A stretch of DNA of 64,000 nt from Paraburkholderia agricolaris (GTDB lineage Bacteria > Pseudomonadota > Gammaproteobacteria > Burkholderiales > Burkholderiaceae). The notes beneath the pieces were generated by a model. It ran no database searches. It was given only the letters and a program-made list of their open reading frames with translations, and was not told the origin of the DNA. The stretch spans positions 2,976,001-3,040,000 of the forward strand of contig NZ_QPER01000001.1 in the NCBI RefSeq assembly GCF_009455635.1, read 5' to 3'. A program made the translations under genes and the position numbers. Below, in pieces: positions 55,964 to 64,000 of this stretch (its first letter is position 1; each line of letters starts with the position of its first letter).

Positions 55964-57717
55964 ATACGCGAATGAACACGCAAATGAGTACGCACGTGAT
56001 CGAGTACGACCTGGTCGTCGTGGGCGGCGGCACGGCCGGCCCTATGGCTGCCGTCAAGGCAAAGGAACAGAATCCGAACCTGAAAGTGTTGCTGCTGGAG
56101 AAGGCCAACGTCAAACGCAGCGGCGCGATCTCGATGGGTATGGACGGTCTGAATAACGCCATCATCCCCGGCCATGCCACACCGGAGCAATACACCAGGG
56201 AAATCACCATCGCCAACGACGGCATTGTCGATCAGGCTGCCGTCTACGCCTACGCCCGGCACAGTTTCAGGACCATCGAGGAACTCGACCGCTGGGGCGT
56301 GAAGTTCGAAAAAGACGGTACGGGCGACTACGCGGTCAAGAAAGTGCATCACATGGGCTCCTATGTTCTGCCGATGCCGGAGGGCCATGACATCAAGAAG
56401 GTGCTCTACCGGCAGCTCAAACGCGCGCGCATTCCGATCACCAATCGTATTGTCGTCACACGCGTTCTGACCGACGCGCAAGGCCGTGCCTGCGGCGTAC
56501 TGGGTTTCGATTGCCGTACGGCGGATTTTTATGTCGTGCGCGCCAAGGCCGTGATTCTCTGCTGCGGAGCGGCGGGCCGGCTAGGCTTGCCCTCGTCGGG
56601 ATACCTGATGGGTACCTACGAGAATCCCACCAACGCCGGCGACGGCTACGCGATGGCGTATCACGCGGGCGCCGCGCTGGCGAACCTCGAGTGCTTCCAG
56701 ATCAACCCGCTGATCAAGGATTACAACGGCCCCGCTTGCGCTTATGTGACGGGCCCGCTCGGCGGCTTCACCGCGAATGGCAAGGGCGAGCGTTTTATCG
56801 AGTGCGATTACTGGAGCGGCCAGATGATGTGGGAGTTCTATCAGGAACTCCAAAGCGGCAATGGGCCGGTGTTTCTGAAGCTCGACCATCTCGCCGAAGA
56901 AACCATTCAGACCATCGAGCAGATTCTGCACACGAATGAACGCCCGAGCCGGGGACGGTTTCACGCAGGACGCGGCACCGATTACCGCCAGCAGATGATC
57001 GAAATGCACATCTCGGAGATCGGTTTCTGCAGCGGCCACAGTGCCTCCGGGGTCTATGTGAACGAGCGCGCGGAGACTACTGTCGCGGGCCTCTACGCTG
57101 CCGGGGACATGGCCGCCGTGCCGCACAACTACATGCTAGGCGCCTTCACGTACGGCTGGTTCGCCGGGCAGAACGCGGCGCAATACATCGACGGCCGCGA
57201 GCATGCGGCGCTCGATAGCGCGCAAGTGGAATCGGAACGGGCGCGAATCTATGCCCCGCTCGAACGCGACACGGGGCTCGCACCGGCGCAAGTCGAGTAC
57301 AAGCTGCGCCGCATGGTGAACGACTATCTTCAGCCGCCGAAGGTCACGCGCAAGATGGAGATCGGCCTGCAACGTTTCGCTGAAATCGCGGCCGACATCG
57401 ATCAGATCAAGGCCGACAATCCGCACGAACTGATGCGCGCCGCGGAGGTGCGGGCGATTCGCGATTGCGCCGAAATGGCGGCGCACGCTTCGCTGTATCG
57501 CACGGAAAGCCGCTGGGGGCTGTACCACCATCGCGTCGATTATCCGCAACGCAACGACGCGGAATGGTTCTGCCACACGCATCTGAAGAAAGACGCAACG
57601 GGCCGCATGGTCAGCGAGAAACGCGCCATAGAACCGTATGTGGTGCCGCTCGACGACCACGAAAGTCAGGCCTATCAGAACCTGCGGATCGGCGAGCCGG
57701 CGCTCGCCGACGCTTGA
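55960..57717 (+). CDS. AprA-like FAD flavoprotein (fumarate reductase/adenylylsulfate reductase alpha type)
   Basis: A 585-residue flavoprotein of the succinate dehydrogenase/fumarate reductase/APS reductase alpha family. The FAD site VVGGGTAGPMAA is at 20-31, and EKANVKRSGAISMGMDGLNN resembles AprA. The C-terminal third (from about 440) has the helical SdhA-type domain. A dedicated ferredoxin follows ten bases later, as AprB accompanies AprA in dissimilatory sulfur bacteria. No sat or qmo gene is visible and the neighbours are an organosulfur importer, so it probably does not reduce APS in respiration. A redox step in organosulfur use is the better guess. Confidence 0.85.
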   Translation: MNTRMNTQMSTHVIEYDLVVVGGGTAGPMAAVKAKEQNPNLKVLLLEKANVKRSGAISMGMDGLNNAIIPGHATPEQYTREITIANDGIVDQAAVYAYARHSFRTIEELDRWGVKFEKDGTGDYAVKKVHHMGSYVLPMPEGHDIKKVLYRQLKRARIPITNRIVVTRVLTDAQGRACGVLGFDCRTADFYVVRAKAVILCCGAAGRLGLPSSGYLMGTYENPTNAGDGYAMAYHAGAALANLECFQINPLIKDYNGPACAYVTGPLGGFTANGKGERFIECDYWSGQMMWEFYQELQSGNGPVFLKLDHLAEETIQTIEQILHTNERPSRGRFHAGRGTDYRQQMIEMHISEIGFCSGHSASGVYVNERAETTVAGLYAAGDMAAVPHNYMLGAFTYGWFAGQNAAQYIDGREHAALDSAQVESERARIYAPLERDTGLAPAQVEYKLRRMVNDYLQPPKVTRKMEIGLQRFAEIAADIDQIKADNPHELMRAAEVRAIRDCAEMAAHASLYRTESRWGLYHHRVDYPQRNDAEWFCHTHLKKDATGRMVSEKRAIEPYVVPLDDHESQAYQNLRIGEPALADA

Positions 57718-57726
57718 GGAGCCACC

Positions 57727-57972
57727 ATGTCTACGACACCGCACAACATTTTCCAGCGCAGCGCCGCGCCGGTCACGATCGACGAAGACAAATGCATCGC
57801 GGACAAAGGCTGCACCGTCTGCGTGGATGTCTGCCCGCTCGACCTGCTCGCGATCGATCTGACCAAGGGCAAGGCCTATATGAAGTTCGACGAATGCTGG
57901 TACTGCATGCCGTGTGAAAAAGATTGCCCGACCGATGCGGTCAGGGTCGATATTCCGTATCTGCTGCGCTAG
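57727..57972 (+). CDS. AprB-like ferredoxin with two [4Fe-4S] clusters
   Basis: An 81-residue ferredoxin. Two cluster motifs are visible: Cys23, 29, 32, 36 and Cys57, 60, 63, 67. The first has five residues between its first two cysteines, as in AprB-like proteins, and the second is the regular CxxCxxCxxxC. A strong GAGGAG site precedes the ATG. It surely forms a complex with the flavoprotein encoded just upstream and passes electrons to or from it. Confidence 0.92.
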   Translation: MSTTPHNIFQRSAAPVTIDEDKCIADKGCTVCVDVCPLDLLAIDLTKGKAYMKFDECWYCMPCEKDCPTDAVRVDIPYLLR

Positions 57973-58025
57973 CAGCCACTCACTCAGACCAAAACGTTGT
58001 TTCCCTATCAACCGGGGCTTAACTC

Positions 58026-59456
58026 ATGAAACGTCGTCAATTGCTTGCCGCGGCCCTTCTCGCGAGCGGCCTGTTTTCACTCACAGCGGGCGCGGCGCGC
58101 GCCGAGACAATTCGCGTCGCGATCGGCACGCAGGACACGACGATCAATTGCGCGTCCGGCGGCCTGCTGATCCGCGAGCTGAATCTGCTCGATAAATATC
58201 TGCCGCACGACGGCAAGTACAAAGACGTCAAGTACGACGTGCAATGGAAAGACTTCACCTCCGGTGCGCCGATGACCAACGAAATGGTGGCGGGCAAACT
58301 CGACTTCGGATCGATGGCGGATTTCCCCGGCTCGTTGAACGGAGCAGCCTTCCAGAAGGCCGGCAGGAAAAGCATCTTCATCACGGTACTCTCAGGCAGT
58401 ATCGACGGCAGCGGCAATGGCATCGTCGTGCCGGACGACTCGTCCATCCGTTCGATCGCCGATCTGAAAGGCAAGACGATCTCGGTGCCGTTCGCCTCGG
58501 CGGCGCACGGCATGTTGCTGCGGGCCATCAAGGCGCAAGGCTGGAATCCCGACACCGACGTCAACATCATCACGCAGTCGCCCGAAGTGGCCGGTAGTGC
58601 GTTGAAGGCGCATAAGATCGACGCACACGCCGACTTCGTGCCGTTCGCCGAACTGTTTCCGTTCCGCGGTTTCGCGCGCAAGATCTACGACGGTGCGCAG
58701 ACCCACGCGCCGACCTTCCACGGCACGCTCGTCGACGCCGACTATGCGAAGCGCTATCCGGAAGTTGTGGTCGCGTATCTGCGCGCGGTGATCGAGGCGA
58801 ATCAGCTGTTTGCGCAAGATCCCGAGAAATACAGCCAGTTGATCCAGAAGGTCACCGGCATCGACGCTGAGGTCAATTATCTGTTCCACGGGCCGCTCGG
58901 TCTGCAGACGCGCGATCTCACATGGAAGCCCGAATACCGGCAGGCAACTGTCACGGCGATCAGCACACTCAAGCTGCTGAAAAAGACCGACGTCGATCTG
59001 GATGTCAACACGTTCATCGACGACCGCTATCTGCGCGAAGCATTCAGACAATCGGGACTGAACTACGACGCGGCCCTCAGGAACTACGCGAAACAGCCAC
59101 TCGTTGCCAATGACGTGCAAACCGGCAAACTCATCACCGATTTTCGCAGTGTGACGCAGGTCTGGCTCGATGGCGAAGGCAAGGTGCGCAACTATGCATC
59201 GGCGCAGGAGGCCTTCGCGGCGCTCAACACGCTGGAGCAAGGCGGCAAGAAAGCTCGCGTGGTCTACGTGCAGGATCGTTCGAGCGGCTTGAAGCTGTTC
59301 GCCAATCAGGCGTGGTACGTGAAGGACGCCAAGGGCAACATCAACGCCTTCCTGCTGAAAGACAACGCCGATCGCTACGCGAAACAGGTGAACGGCAACG
59401 TAGTGGATTTCGCCGCCGCGAAGACCGATGCGACGCAAGCGGTCGCGGCACGCTAA
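58026..59456 (+). CDS. NrtA/TauA-type ABC substrate-binding protein with C-terminal extra domain
   Basis: A 476-residue periplasmic protein, about 130 residues longer than usual. Signal peptide at 1-26 (cleavage after ARA). The NMT1/TauA-type binding fold covers about 27-345, including DLKGKTISVPFASAAHG. The extra part (about 370-470) contains AWYVKDAKGNINAFLLKDNADR and NGNVVDFAAAK. This looks like the NosL-type domain of nitrous oxide reductase accessory proteins; that resemblance is by eye and needs a profile search. Together with the permease and ATPase that follow it forms a full importer next to the AprBA-like genes. Confidence 0.85.
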   Translation: MKRRQLLAAALLASGLFSLTAGAARAETIRVAIGTQDTTINCASGGLLIRELNLLDKYLPHDGKYKDVKYDVQWKDFTSGAPMTNEMVAGKLDFGSMADFPGSLNGAAFQKAGRKSIFITVLSGSIDGSGNGIVVPDDSSIRSIADLKGKTISVPFASAAHGMLLRAIKAQGWNPDTDVNIITQSPEVAGSALKAHKIDAHADFVPFAELFPFRGFARKIYDGAQTHAPTFHGTLVDADYAKRYPEVVVAYLRAVIEANQLFAQDPEKYSQLIQKVTGIDAEVNYLFHGPLGLQTRDLTWKPEYRQATVTAISTLKLLKKTDVDLDVNTFIDDRYLREAFRQSGLNYDAALRNYAKQPLVANDVQTGKLITDFRSVTQVWLDGEGKVRNYASAQEAFAALNTLEQGGKKARVVYVQDRSSGLKLFANQAWYVKDAKGNINAFLLKDNADRYAKQVNGNVVDFAAAKTDATQAVAAR

Positions 59457-59497
59457 CCGATCGTCCTGCGACGTTCATCCAATCACGGGAGTCCTCG

Positions 59498-60352
59498 ATG
59501 TCAGCCATTCTCGACGCCACGGAGAATACCAGCGTTCGACACAGCGCCGCCGTCCGGCGGAACTGGAATCCGGCACGTCTCGCACGTGTGGCGGCCAGGT
59601 TCGTATCGGTTCTGGTGTGTGTCGGCATCTGGCAAGTGCTGGCCGAGCATCATGTCTCGTTCGGGCTTGTGACGTTCGCCAACGTGCCCGCGCCAAGTGA
59701 CGTGGTGCCCGCGGCCTGGGCCCTGTTCCACTCGCCCAAATTGCCGATGCACCTGCTGTCCAGCGTGATGCGCGTGCTGGTGGGCTTTGTCGCGGCGAGC
59801 GCCGTGGGTATCGGGCTGGGACTTGCAATCGGGCGCTATCGCGCTTTCGAGGACGCGGTGCTGCCCCCGCTCGAAGTACTGCGGCCGATTCCCGCGGTTG
59901 CGTGGATCCCGCTTGCGATCCTGATGTTTCCTTCATCGGAGATGAGCATGATGTTCATCACCTTCATTGGCGCACTGTTTCCGATTTTGCTGAATACGAT
60001 CCATGGCGTGGAAGGGGTCGATCCACGGCTGGTGGCAACCGCCCGTTCGCTCGGCACACGCGGCGCGGCGCTATTTGGCGAAGTGATCTTGCCGGGCGCG
60101 GCGCCCGCTATCGTCACGGGTCTGTCAATCGGCATGGGAACCGCATGGTTCTGTCTCGTCACCGCCGAGATGATCGCCGGTCAGTACGGGATCGGCTATT
60201 TCACGTGGGAGTCGTACACGTTGCAGAACTATGCGGACATCGTCGTCGGCATGCTGCTGATCGGCGCATTGGGTATGGGCAGCAGTGTGCTGGTGAGGCG
60301 CGCCGGGCTGGCGCTGATACCGTGGTACCGGATGGAGGCATCGCAGCGATGA
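59498..60352 (+). CDS. ABC transporter permease, SsuC/TauC type
   Basis: A 284-residue inner-membrane permease with about six membrane segments and an EAA loop at about 184-206 (VDPRLVATARSLGTRGAALF). The ATG at 59498 with CGGGAG upstream was chosen over an open upstream frame that overlaps the binding-protein gene. Its stop overlaps the ATPase start (ATGA). Confidence 0.92.
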   Translation: MSAILDATENTSVRHSAAVRRNWNPARLARVAARFVSVLVCVGIWQVLAEHHVSFGLVTFANVPAPSDVVPAAWALFHSPKLPMHLLSSVMRVLVGFVAASAVGIGLGLAIGRYRAFEDAVLPPLEVLRPIPAVAWIPLAILMFPSSEMSMMFITFIGALFPILLNTIHGVEGVDPRLVATARSLGTRGAALFGEVILPGAAPAIVTGLSIGMGTAWFCLVTAEMIAGQYGIGYFTWESYTLQNYADIVVGMLLIGALGMGSSVLVRRAGLALIPWYRMEASQR

Positions 60353-61137
60353 GCACCGAATTGCAATCGAAACCGCCTGGCCGCATCGACGTGCGCGCGT
60401 TGAGCGTCGACGTCGGCGTGCGCGAACAGCGGTTCACCGCGCTCGATCAACTGGATTTCAGCGTCGAACCGGGCGAACTCGTCTGTGTACTGGGCCCCTC
60501 GGGATGCGGAAAATCCACGCTGCTGGCGGCACTCGCCGGACACGTGGCAGCCAGTGCGGGCGAGATTGTCGTCGACGGTGAACGGGTCGTGCGCCCGCAT
60601 CCGGAACGCGGTCTCGTGTTTCAGCAGCACACGCTTTTTCCGTGGAAGCGCGTAATCGACAACGTCGCATTCGGCCTGAAGATGAAAGGACTCCCGGCCG
60701 ATGAGCGCCACCGTCAAGCCGCCGAGCTGCTCGACCTGGTGGGTTTAAGCGGGTTCGGCACGCGCTATCCGGCGCAATTGTCGGGCGGCATGCAGCAGCG
60801 CGTGGAAATCGCCCGCGCGCTGATCAACCGGCCACGCGTGCTGCTGATGGACGAACCGTTCGGCGCGCTCGACGCGCAAACGCGCCGCATGATGCAAACA
60901 CTGCTGCTCGACGTGTGGACACAGATCCGTACCACGGTGCTGTTCGTCACGCACGATATCGACGAAGCGCTGTTTCTCGCCGACCGCATCCTGGTGCTGT
61001 CGCAGCGCCCCGCGCGCATCGTCGCCGATTTGCGCGTCACATTGAACCGCCCTCGCGACGACGAGACCACGACCGACGCGCAATTCATCGAGATCAAGCG
61101 CCACTGCCTCGCGCTGTTGCGCGAAGCGTCGGCCTGA
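60349..61137 (+). CDS. ABC transporter ATP-binding protein, TauB/SsuB type
   Basis: A 262-residue ATPase. Walker A (GPSGCGKST) is at 49-57, FQQHTLFPW at 91-99, signature LSGGM at 144-148 and Walker B (LLMDEP) at 165-170. Translationally coupled to the permease by ATGA overlap. It completes the third sulfonate/taurine-type importer of the window. Confidence 0.93.
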   Translation: MSTELQSKPPGRIDVRALSVDVGVREQRFTALDQLDFSVEPGELVCVLGPSGCGKSTLLAALAGHVAASAGEIVVDGERVVRPHPERGLVFQQHTLFPWKRVIDNVAFGLKMKGLPADERHRQAAELLDLVGLSGFGTRYPAQLSGGMQQRVEIARALINRPRVLLMDEPFGALDAQTRRMMQTLLLDVWTQIRTTVLFVTHDIDEALFLADRILVLSQRPARIVADLRVTLNRPRDDETTTDAQFIEIKRHCLALLREASA

Positions 61138-61201
61138 CGCGTTTCGCGTGCCTGACCGGGGTATCGAAAGCTTCCGCTTCAATCCAGACATCACTCTACA
61201 C

Positions 61202-62200
61202 ATGACCGATATTTCGCTTCCGCTAACGTTCGACCCCGATTCCCTCGATCCGGAAGCCGCCGAACTCCTGCCGCGATTGGCATCCACGGATGCCGCGGTG
61301 CGCCGTATCGCGCTCCTCGCGCTCGCCGACCTTGAAGACGAAGCCCTGCTCGGACCGATTGTCGCCGCGTTGCGCACCGACCTGTCGCCGGACGTTCGCG
61401 CGCAGGCCGCCGAGGTGCTCGGTGCGTGGGAGCGCGCCGACGCGGTAGAAGCGCTATGCGAAGCGTTGACGGATCGTACGGAAGCGGTGCGCGACGCAGC
61501 CGCGCTAAGTCTGTCCAATCTGAAAGATCCCGAATCGGGGCCGCTGCTCGCACCCTACACCACGCATCCCGATCCGTTCGTACGCCAGGCTGCATTGCGC
61601 GGTCTGCGCGAATTACGCTACGCGGGAGCGCTGGAACCCGCGCTGGCCGCGCTCAGCGCAAGCGAAGACCCGGTGCGGCTCGAAGCGGTGAGCGTGCTCG
61701 GCTGGTTGAAGAGCGAGCAGGCACTTGGCCCCCTCACCGCGGTCGCCGCGAATGATGCAAACGCTGCCGTACGACGCGCGGCAATCGGAGCGTTGGGTAT
61801 CGGGGCAGCGGCAACGGAAGAGACCATCGTCGCGTTGCTGGGCTCGCTGCGCGATGCGGCGTGGCAGGTCCGTGAGGAAGCAGCGGCCACGCTCGGCAAA
61901 TTGCGCGTGTCGGACGCGCGCGATGCGCTGATCGCAGCGCTTGAAGACGACTACTGGCAAGTCCGTTTGCAGGCAGTTCGCGCATTAGGCAAACTCCGCG
62001 ACACAGCGGCGAGCACAGCGGTCGCCACACTCCTTACCCACGCGATCAGCAATCTACGCAAGGAAGCCGCCTTGTCGCTCGGCGAACTGGGCGACGTAGC
62101 GTCATTGCCTGCCTTGCACGCCGCCTCGGCCGATGCCGATCCGGAAGTACGCAAGGCCGCCCGCATCGCCTTGACGCAAATCGAAAAGGCGCAACGATGA
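61202..62200 (+). CDS. HEAT-repeat protein (PBS-lyase type)
   Basis: A 332-residue protein made almost wholly of HEAT-like helical repeats of about 30 residues (pattern VRxxAxxALGxL), for example DVRAQAAEVLGAW, VRREAAATLGKL-like and VRLQAVRALGKL. No catalytic motif is visible. Such proteins act as scaffolds or, in phycobilin lyases, as chaperones for cofactor attachment. Being 64 bases behind the importer and coupled by ATGA to the DUF971 gene, it might help assemble or mature the Fe-S flavoprotein complex. That is inference. Confidence 0.85.
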   Translation: MTDISLPLTFDPDSLDPEAAELLPRLASTDAAVRRIALLALADLEDEALLGPIVAALRTDLSPDVRAQAAEVLGAWERADAVEALCEALTDRTEAVRDAAALSLSNLKDPESGPLLAPYTTHPDPFVRQAALRGLRELRYAGALEPALAALSASEDPVRLEAVSVLGWLKSEQALGPLTAVAANDANAAVRRAAIGALGIGAAATEETIVALLGSLRDAAWQVREEAAATLGKLRVSDARDALIAALEDDYWQVRLQAVRALGKLRDTAASTAVATLLTHAISNLRKEAALSLGELGDVASLPALHAASADADPEVRKAARIALTQIEKAQR

Positions 62201-62475
62201 ACGCCCCGGAACACGTCACGGTTCACGCGGCGAGTGGACGATTGTCCCTCACATGGAATGGCGGACACACGCAGTGGATCGACAACGCGACGCTGAGGGA
62301 GCGCTGCCCTTGCTCGACATGCCGCCGCCTGGCGCATGCGGGTCACGCTGCGCGGGTCGAGCCGCATGTTGCGATTGTCGATATGCAGCCGATGGGATAC
62401 GGCGTGCAGATCGGGTTCAGCGACGGACACGCGCAGGGTATCTATCCGTGGGAATATCTGGCGGCGATCACCTGA
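62197..62475 (+). CDS. DUF971 (gamma-butyrobetaine hydroxylase N-terminal-like) protein
   Basis: A 92-residue protein of the DUF971 family. LRERCPCSTCRR holds three cysteines (38, 40, 43) in the spacing CPCSTC, a possible metal or Fe-S ligand set, and the C-terminus has GYGVQIGFSDGHAQGIYPWEYL. The domain occurs alone and in some Fe-S scaffold or Mrp-like proteins. It is coupled to the HEAT-repeat gene by ATGA and ends the operon. A role in Fe-S handling for the AprBA-like pair is possible but not shown. Confidence 0.85.
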   Translation: MNAPEHVTVHAASGRLSLTWNGGHTQWIDNATLRERCPCSTCRRLAHAGHAARVEPHVAIVDMQPMGYGVQIGFSDGHAQGIYPWEYLAAIT

Positions 62476-62480
62476 AGTGC

Positions 62481-62516
62481 GGCCTGAAATACAGCCTGAA
62501 ATACGGCCTGAATGAT
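62481..62516 (+). repeat. Short tandem repeat, 12-base unit
   Basis: GGCCTGAAATAC, AGCCTGAAATAC and GGCCTGAATGAT follow one another immediately after the DUF971 stop codon. The first two differ by one base. A small local duplication with no evident function. Confidence 0.6.
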
Positions 62517-62527
62517 GGCGCGGTGAA

Positions 62528-62559
62528 AAAAGCGGCGGCCGTGGAAGGCCGCCGCTTTT
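62528..62559. terminator. Strong bidirectional rho-independent terminator
   Basis: AAAAGCGGCGGCC-GTGGAA-GGCCGCCGCTTTT is a perfect 13-bp stem with A-tract and T-tract on opposite sides, so it should stop transcripts from both directions. It lies between the convergent DUF971 and cysteine desulfurase genes. Confidence 0.92.
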
Positions 62560-62560
62560 C

Positions 62561-64000
62561 CTAGCGCCGCGAAGACAGCCGCCGCACCACCGACACCAGC
62601 GCGTCGACTTCATCGCAGGTGTTGTAGAACGCGAGCGACGGCCTCACCGTAGCTTCGACGCCGAAGCGCCGCAGGATCGGCTGCGCGCAATGATGGCCCG
62701 AGCGCACGGCAATGCCCTCTTCGTTCAACGCCTGCCCGACTTCCTCGGTCTCGTACCCCTTCAACACGAAGGACAGCACACTGGCCTTGTCGCGCGCCGT
62801 GCCGATCAGGCGAACCCCCGGCACCGGTTGCAGCACGCTCGTCGCATAGGCCAGCAGATCGTGTTCATAACGCGCGATATTCTCGATGCCCACGCGCTGA
62901 ACGTAATCGATCGCCGCACCGAGACCGACTGCATCGGCGATATTGCCCGTGCCCGCTTCGAAGCGATTCGGTGGCGGCTGGAACACGGTGCGCTCGAAGG
63001 TGACGTCCGCGATCATGTTGCCGCCACCCTGCCACGGCGGCATATCTTCAAGAATCGCGCGCTTGCCATACACCACGCCGATGCCGGTCGGACCGAACAC
63101 TTTGTGACCTGAGAACACGAAGAAGTCCGCGTCGAGCGCCTGCACGTCCACCCGCATGTGCGACACCGACTGCGCGCCGTCGACCAGCGCCTTCGCGCCT
63201 GCCCGATGCGCGAGCTCGACGATCTCCTTGACCGGCACCACGGTGCCCAATGCGTTCGACACCTGCGTGACCGACACGATCTTCGTGCGGTCATTGAGCA
63301 GCCGCCGGTATTCATCGATCAGAACCTGGCCGCTGTCGTCGACTGGAATCACGCGCAGCTTTGCACCGGTTTGTGCGGCAAGCTGCTGCCACGGCACGAT
63401 ATTGGCGTGATGCTCCAGATGCGAGACGATGATCTCATCCCCCTCGCCCACATGCTTCACACCCCACGTCTTCGCGATCAGGTTGATCGCTTCGGTGGTG
63501 CCGCGCACGAAGATGATTTCTTCCGGCGACGCCGCGCCGATGAAACGCTGCACCTTGCTGCGTGCGGCTTCGTACGCATCCGTGGCGCGGCCGGCCAGCG
63601 CATGGGCAGCCCGATGGATGTTCGAGTTTTCATGCGCGTAGAAATACGCGAGCCGATCGATGACCGCCTGCGGTTTGTGCGTGGTCGCGGCATTGTCGAA
63701 CCACACCAGCTGACGCCCGTTCACACGCTCCTGCAGAATCGGAAAATCCCGCCGAATCGCATTCACATCGAAGGGCGGATGGGCCGACGGCCCGGCATGC
63801 GGCACGCCATCTGCCGCGCGAGGCGTTGGCGCAGCAAAACGCGACCCCTCATTCAGATCCAGAAAATAATGCGAACGACTGCCGTGTTCCGCCGGCGTCG
63901 TTCCCGGCGTAGCCGCCTGTGCGGCTGCCGGCCGGTCGTACGGGAAGCGCTGTTCCGCGAGTGGTTCGTCAACGCCTGGCAAACCGAACGATTGCGCGCT
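62561..64000 (-). CDS. Cysteine desulfurase (SufS type) with encapsulin-cargo-like N-terminal extension, N-terminus beyond window
   Basis: A PLP enzyme releasing sulfur from cysteine as a persulfide. FVFSGHKVFGPTG gives the PLP lysine and RSGHHCAQPILRR the catalytic cysteine of group II (SufS) enzymes. Before the catalytic start (FDVNAIRRDFPILQ) there are at least 77 residues rich in Ala, Pro and Gly, with GLPGVDEPLAEQRFPY near the edge. This low-complexity region is the pattern of cysteine desulfurases that are cargo of family 2A encapsulins. The frame is open to the right edge and no ATG is present, so the gene starts outside; a TTG at 63982 is not a convincing start. The encapsulin shell gene would be expected close by, beyond the edge. 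Confidence 0.88.
   Translation of the reverse strand, partial: SAQSFGLPGVDEPLAEQRFPYDRPAAAQAATPGTTPAEHGSRSHYFLDLNEGSRFAAPTPRAADGVPHAGPSAHPPFDVNAIRRDFPILQERVNGRQLVWFDNAATTHKPQAVIDRLAYFYAHENSNIHRAAHALAGRATDAYEAARSKVQRFIGAASPEEIIFVRGTTEAINLIAKTWGVKHVGEGDEIIVSHLEHHANIVPWQQLAAQTGAKLRVIPVDDSGQVLIDEYRRLLNDRTKIVSVTQVSNALGTVVPVKEIVELAHRAGAKALVDGAQSVSHMRVDVQALDADFFVFSGHKVFGPTGIGVVYGKRAILEDMPPWQGGGNMIADVTFERTVFQPPPNRFEAGTGNIADAVGLGAAIDYVQRVGIENIARYEHDLLAYATSVLQPVPGVRLIGTARDKASVLSFVLKGYETEEVGQALNEEGIAVRSGHHCAQPILRRFGVEATVRPSLAFYNTCDEVDALVSVVRRLSSRR

Noticed and set aside
55960..57972. True dissimilatory APS reductase (AprBA)
   Set aside because: No sat, qmo or dsr genes are visible and the context is organosulfur import, so only an AprBA-like call is justified.

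Overview
The window is one contiguous stretch of GC-rich bacterial chromosome. Gene content points to Burkholderiales, most likely Paraburkholderia, Burkholderia or a close relative: a 409-residue trimeric porin of the Burkholderia type, a CIRCE-controlled secondary groESL pair, many ABC importers, and dense high-GC coding with long antisense ORFs. This placement is an inference from gene content only. I see no tRNA, rRNA, CRISPR array, transposase or phage gene.

The window is mainly a large organosulfur-scavenging region. Left edge (1-2993, minus strand): an SsuB/SsuC-type importer, cut by the window edge, with an FAD-dependent monooxygenase. Next (3304-11949) comes an apparently separate carboxylate or hydroxyacid module: a GlcD-like FAD oxidase, a PotD/PotA importer whose two permeases are fused into one 611-residue protein, a DapA-family aldolase/lyase, an IclR regulator and an FMN alpha-hydroxyacid oxidase.

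From 12224 to 29172 (plus strand) there is a long run: a sulfonate importer (binding protein, two permeases, ATPase), a DszA/NtaA-type monooxygenase, a TauD-type dioxygenase, a DszC/SfnB-type oxidoreductase, an SfnG-like flavin monooxygenase, a DszB-type desulfinase (easily mistaken for a binding protein), two family-5 binding proteins, an aldo/keto reductase, an amidase and a MetQ-like protein. It converges on a minus-strand oligopeptide-type importer (29267-36482) that has two more family-5 binding proteins and a fused DppD-DppF ATPase. Then follow the porin (36796), a DUF3088 protein, another DszC/SfnB-like protein, groES-groEL behind a CIRCE operator, and a CmcJ-type oxygenase with an SDR.

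From 43847 to 51813 (minus strand) a ribose-type ABC importer is interleaved with NtaA-, DmoA- and SfnB-type enzymes. Two more NtaA/DszA-type monooxygenases (52151 plus, 53611 minus) follow. The segment 55184-62475 (plus) holds a HutC-type GntR regulator, an AprA-like flavoprotein, an AprB-like two-cluster ferredoxin, a TauA/NrtA-type importer whose binding protein has an extra C-terminal domain, a HEAT-repeat protein and a DUF971 protein. The right edge holds a cysteine desulfurase whose low-complexity N-terminal extension looks like an encapsulin cargo-loading region; it runs off the window.

Together the genes suggest a cell equipped to import chemically diverse sulfonates, sulfones, thioethers or peptide-like sulfur compounds and release sulfite with flavin- and 2-oxoglutarate-dependent oxygenases, presumably when sulfate is scarce. 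The most interesting points are the complete DszA/DszC/DszB-like set with all three catalytic residues of the desulfinase present, the likely encapsulated cysteine desulfurase, the AprBA-like module with its unusual binding protein, and a bipartite 27-bp element shared by two distant upstream regions.
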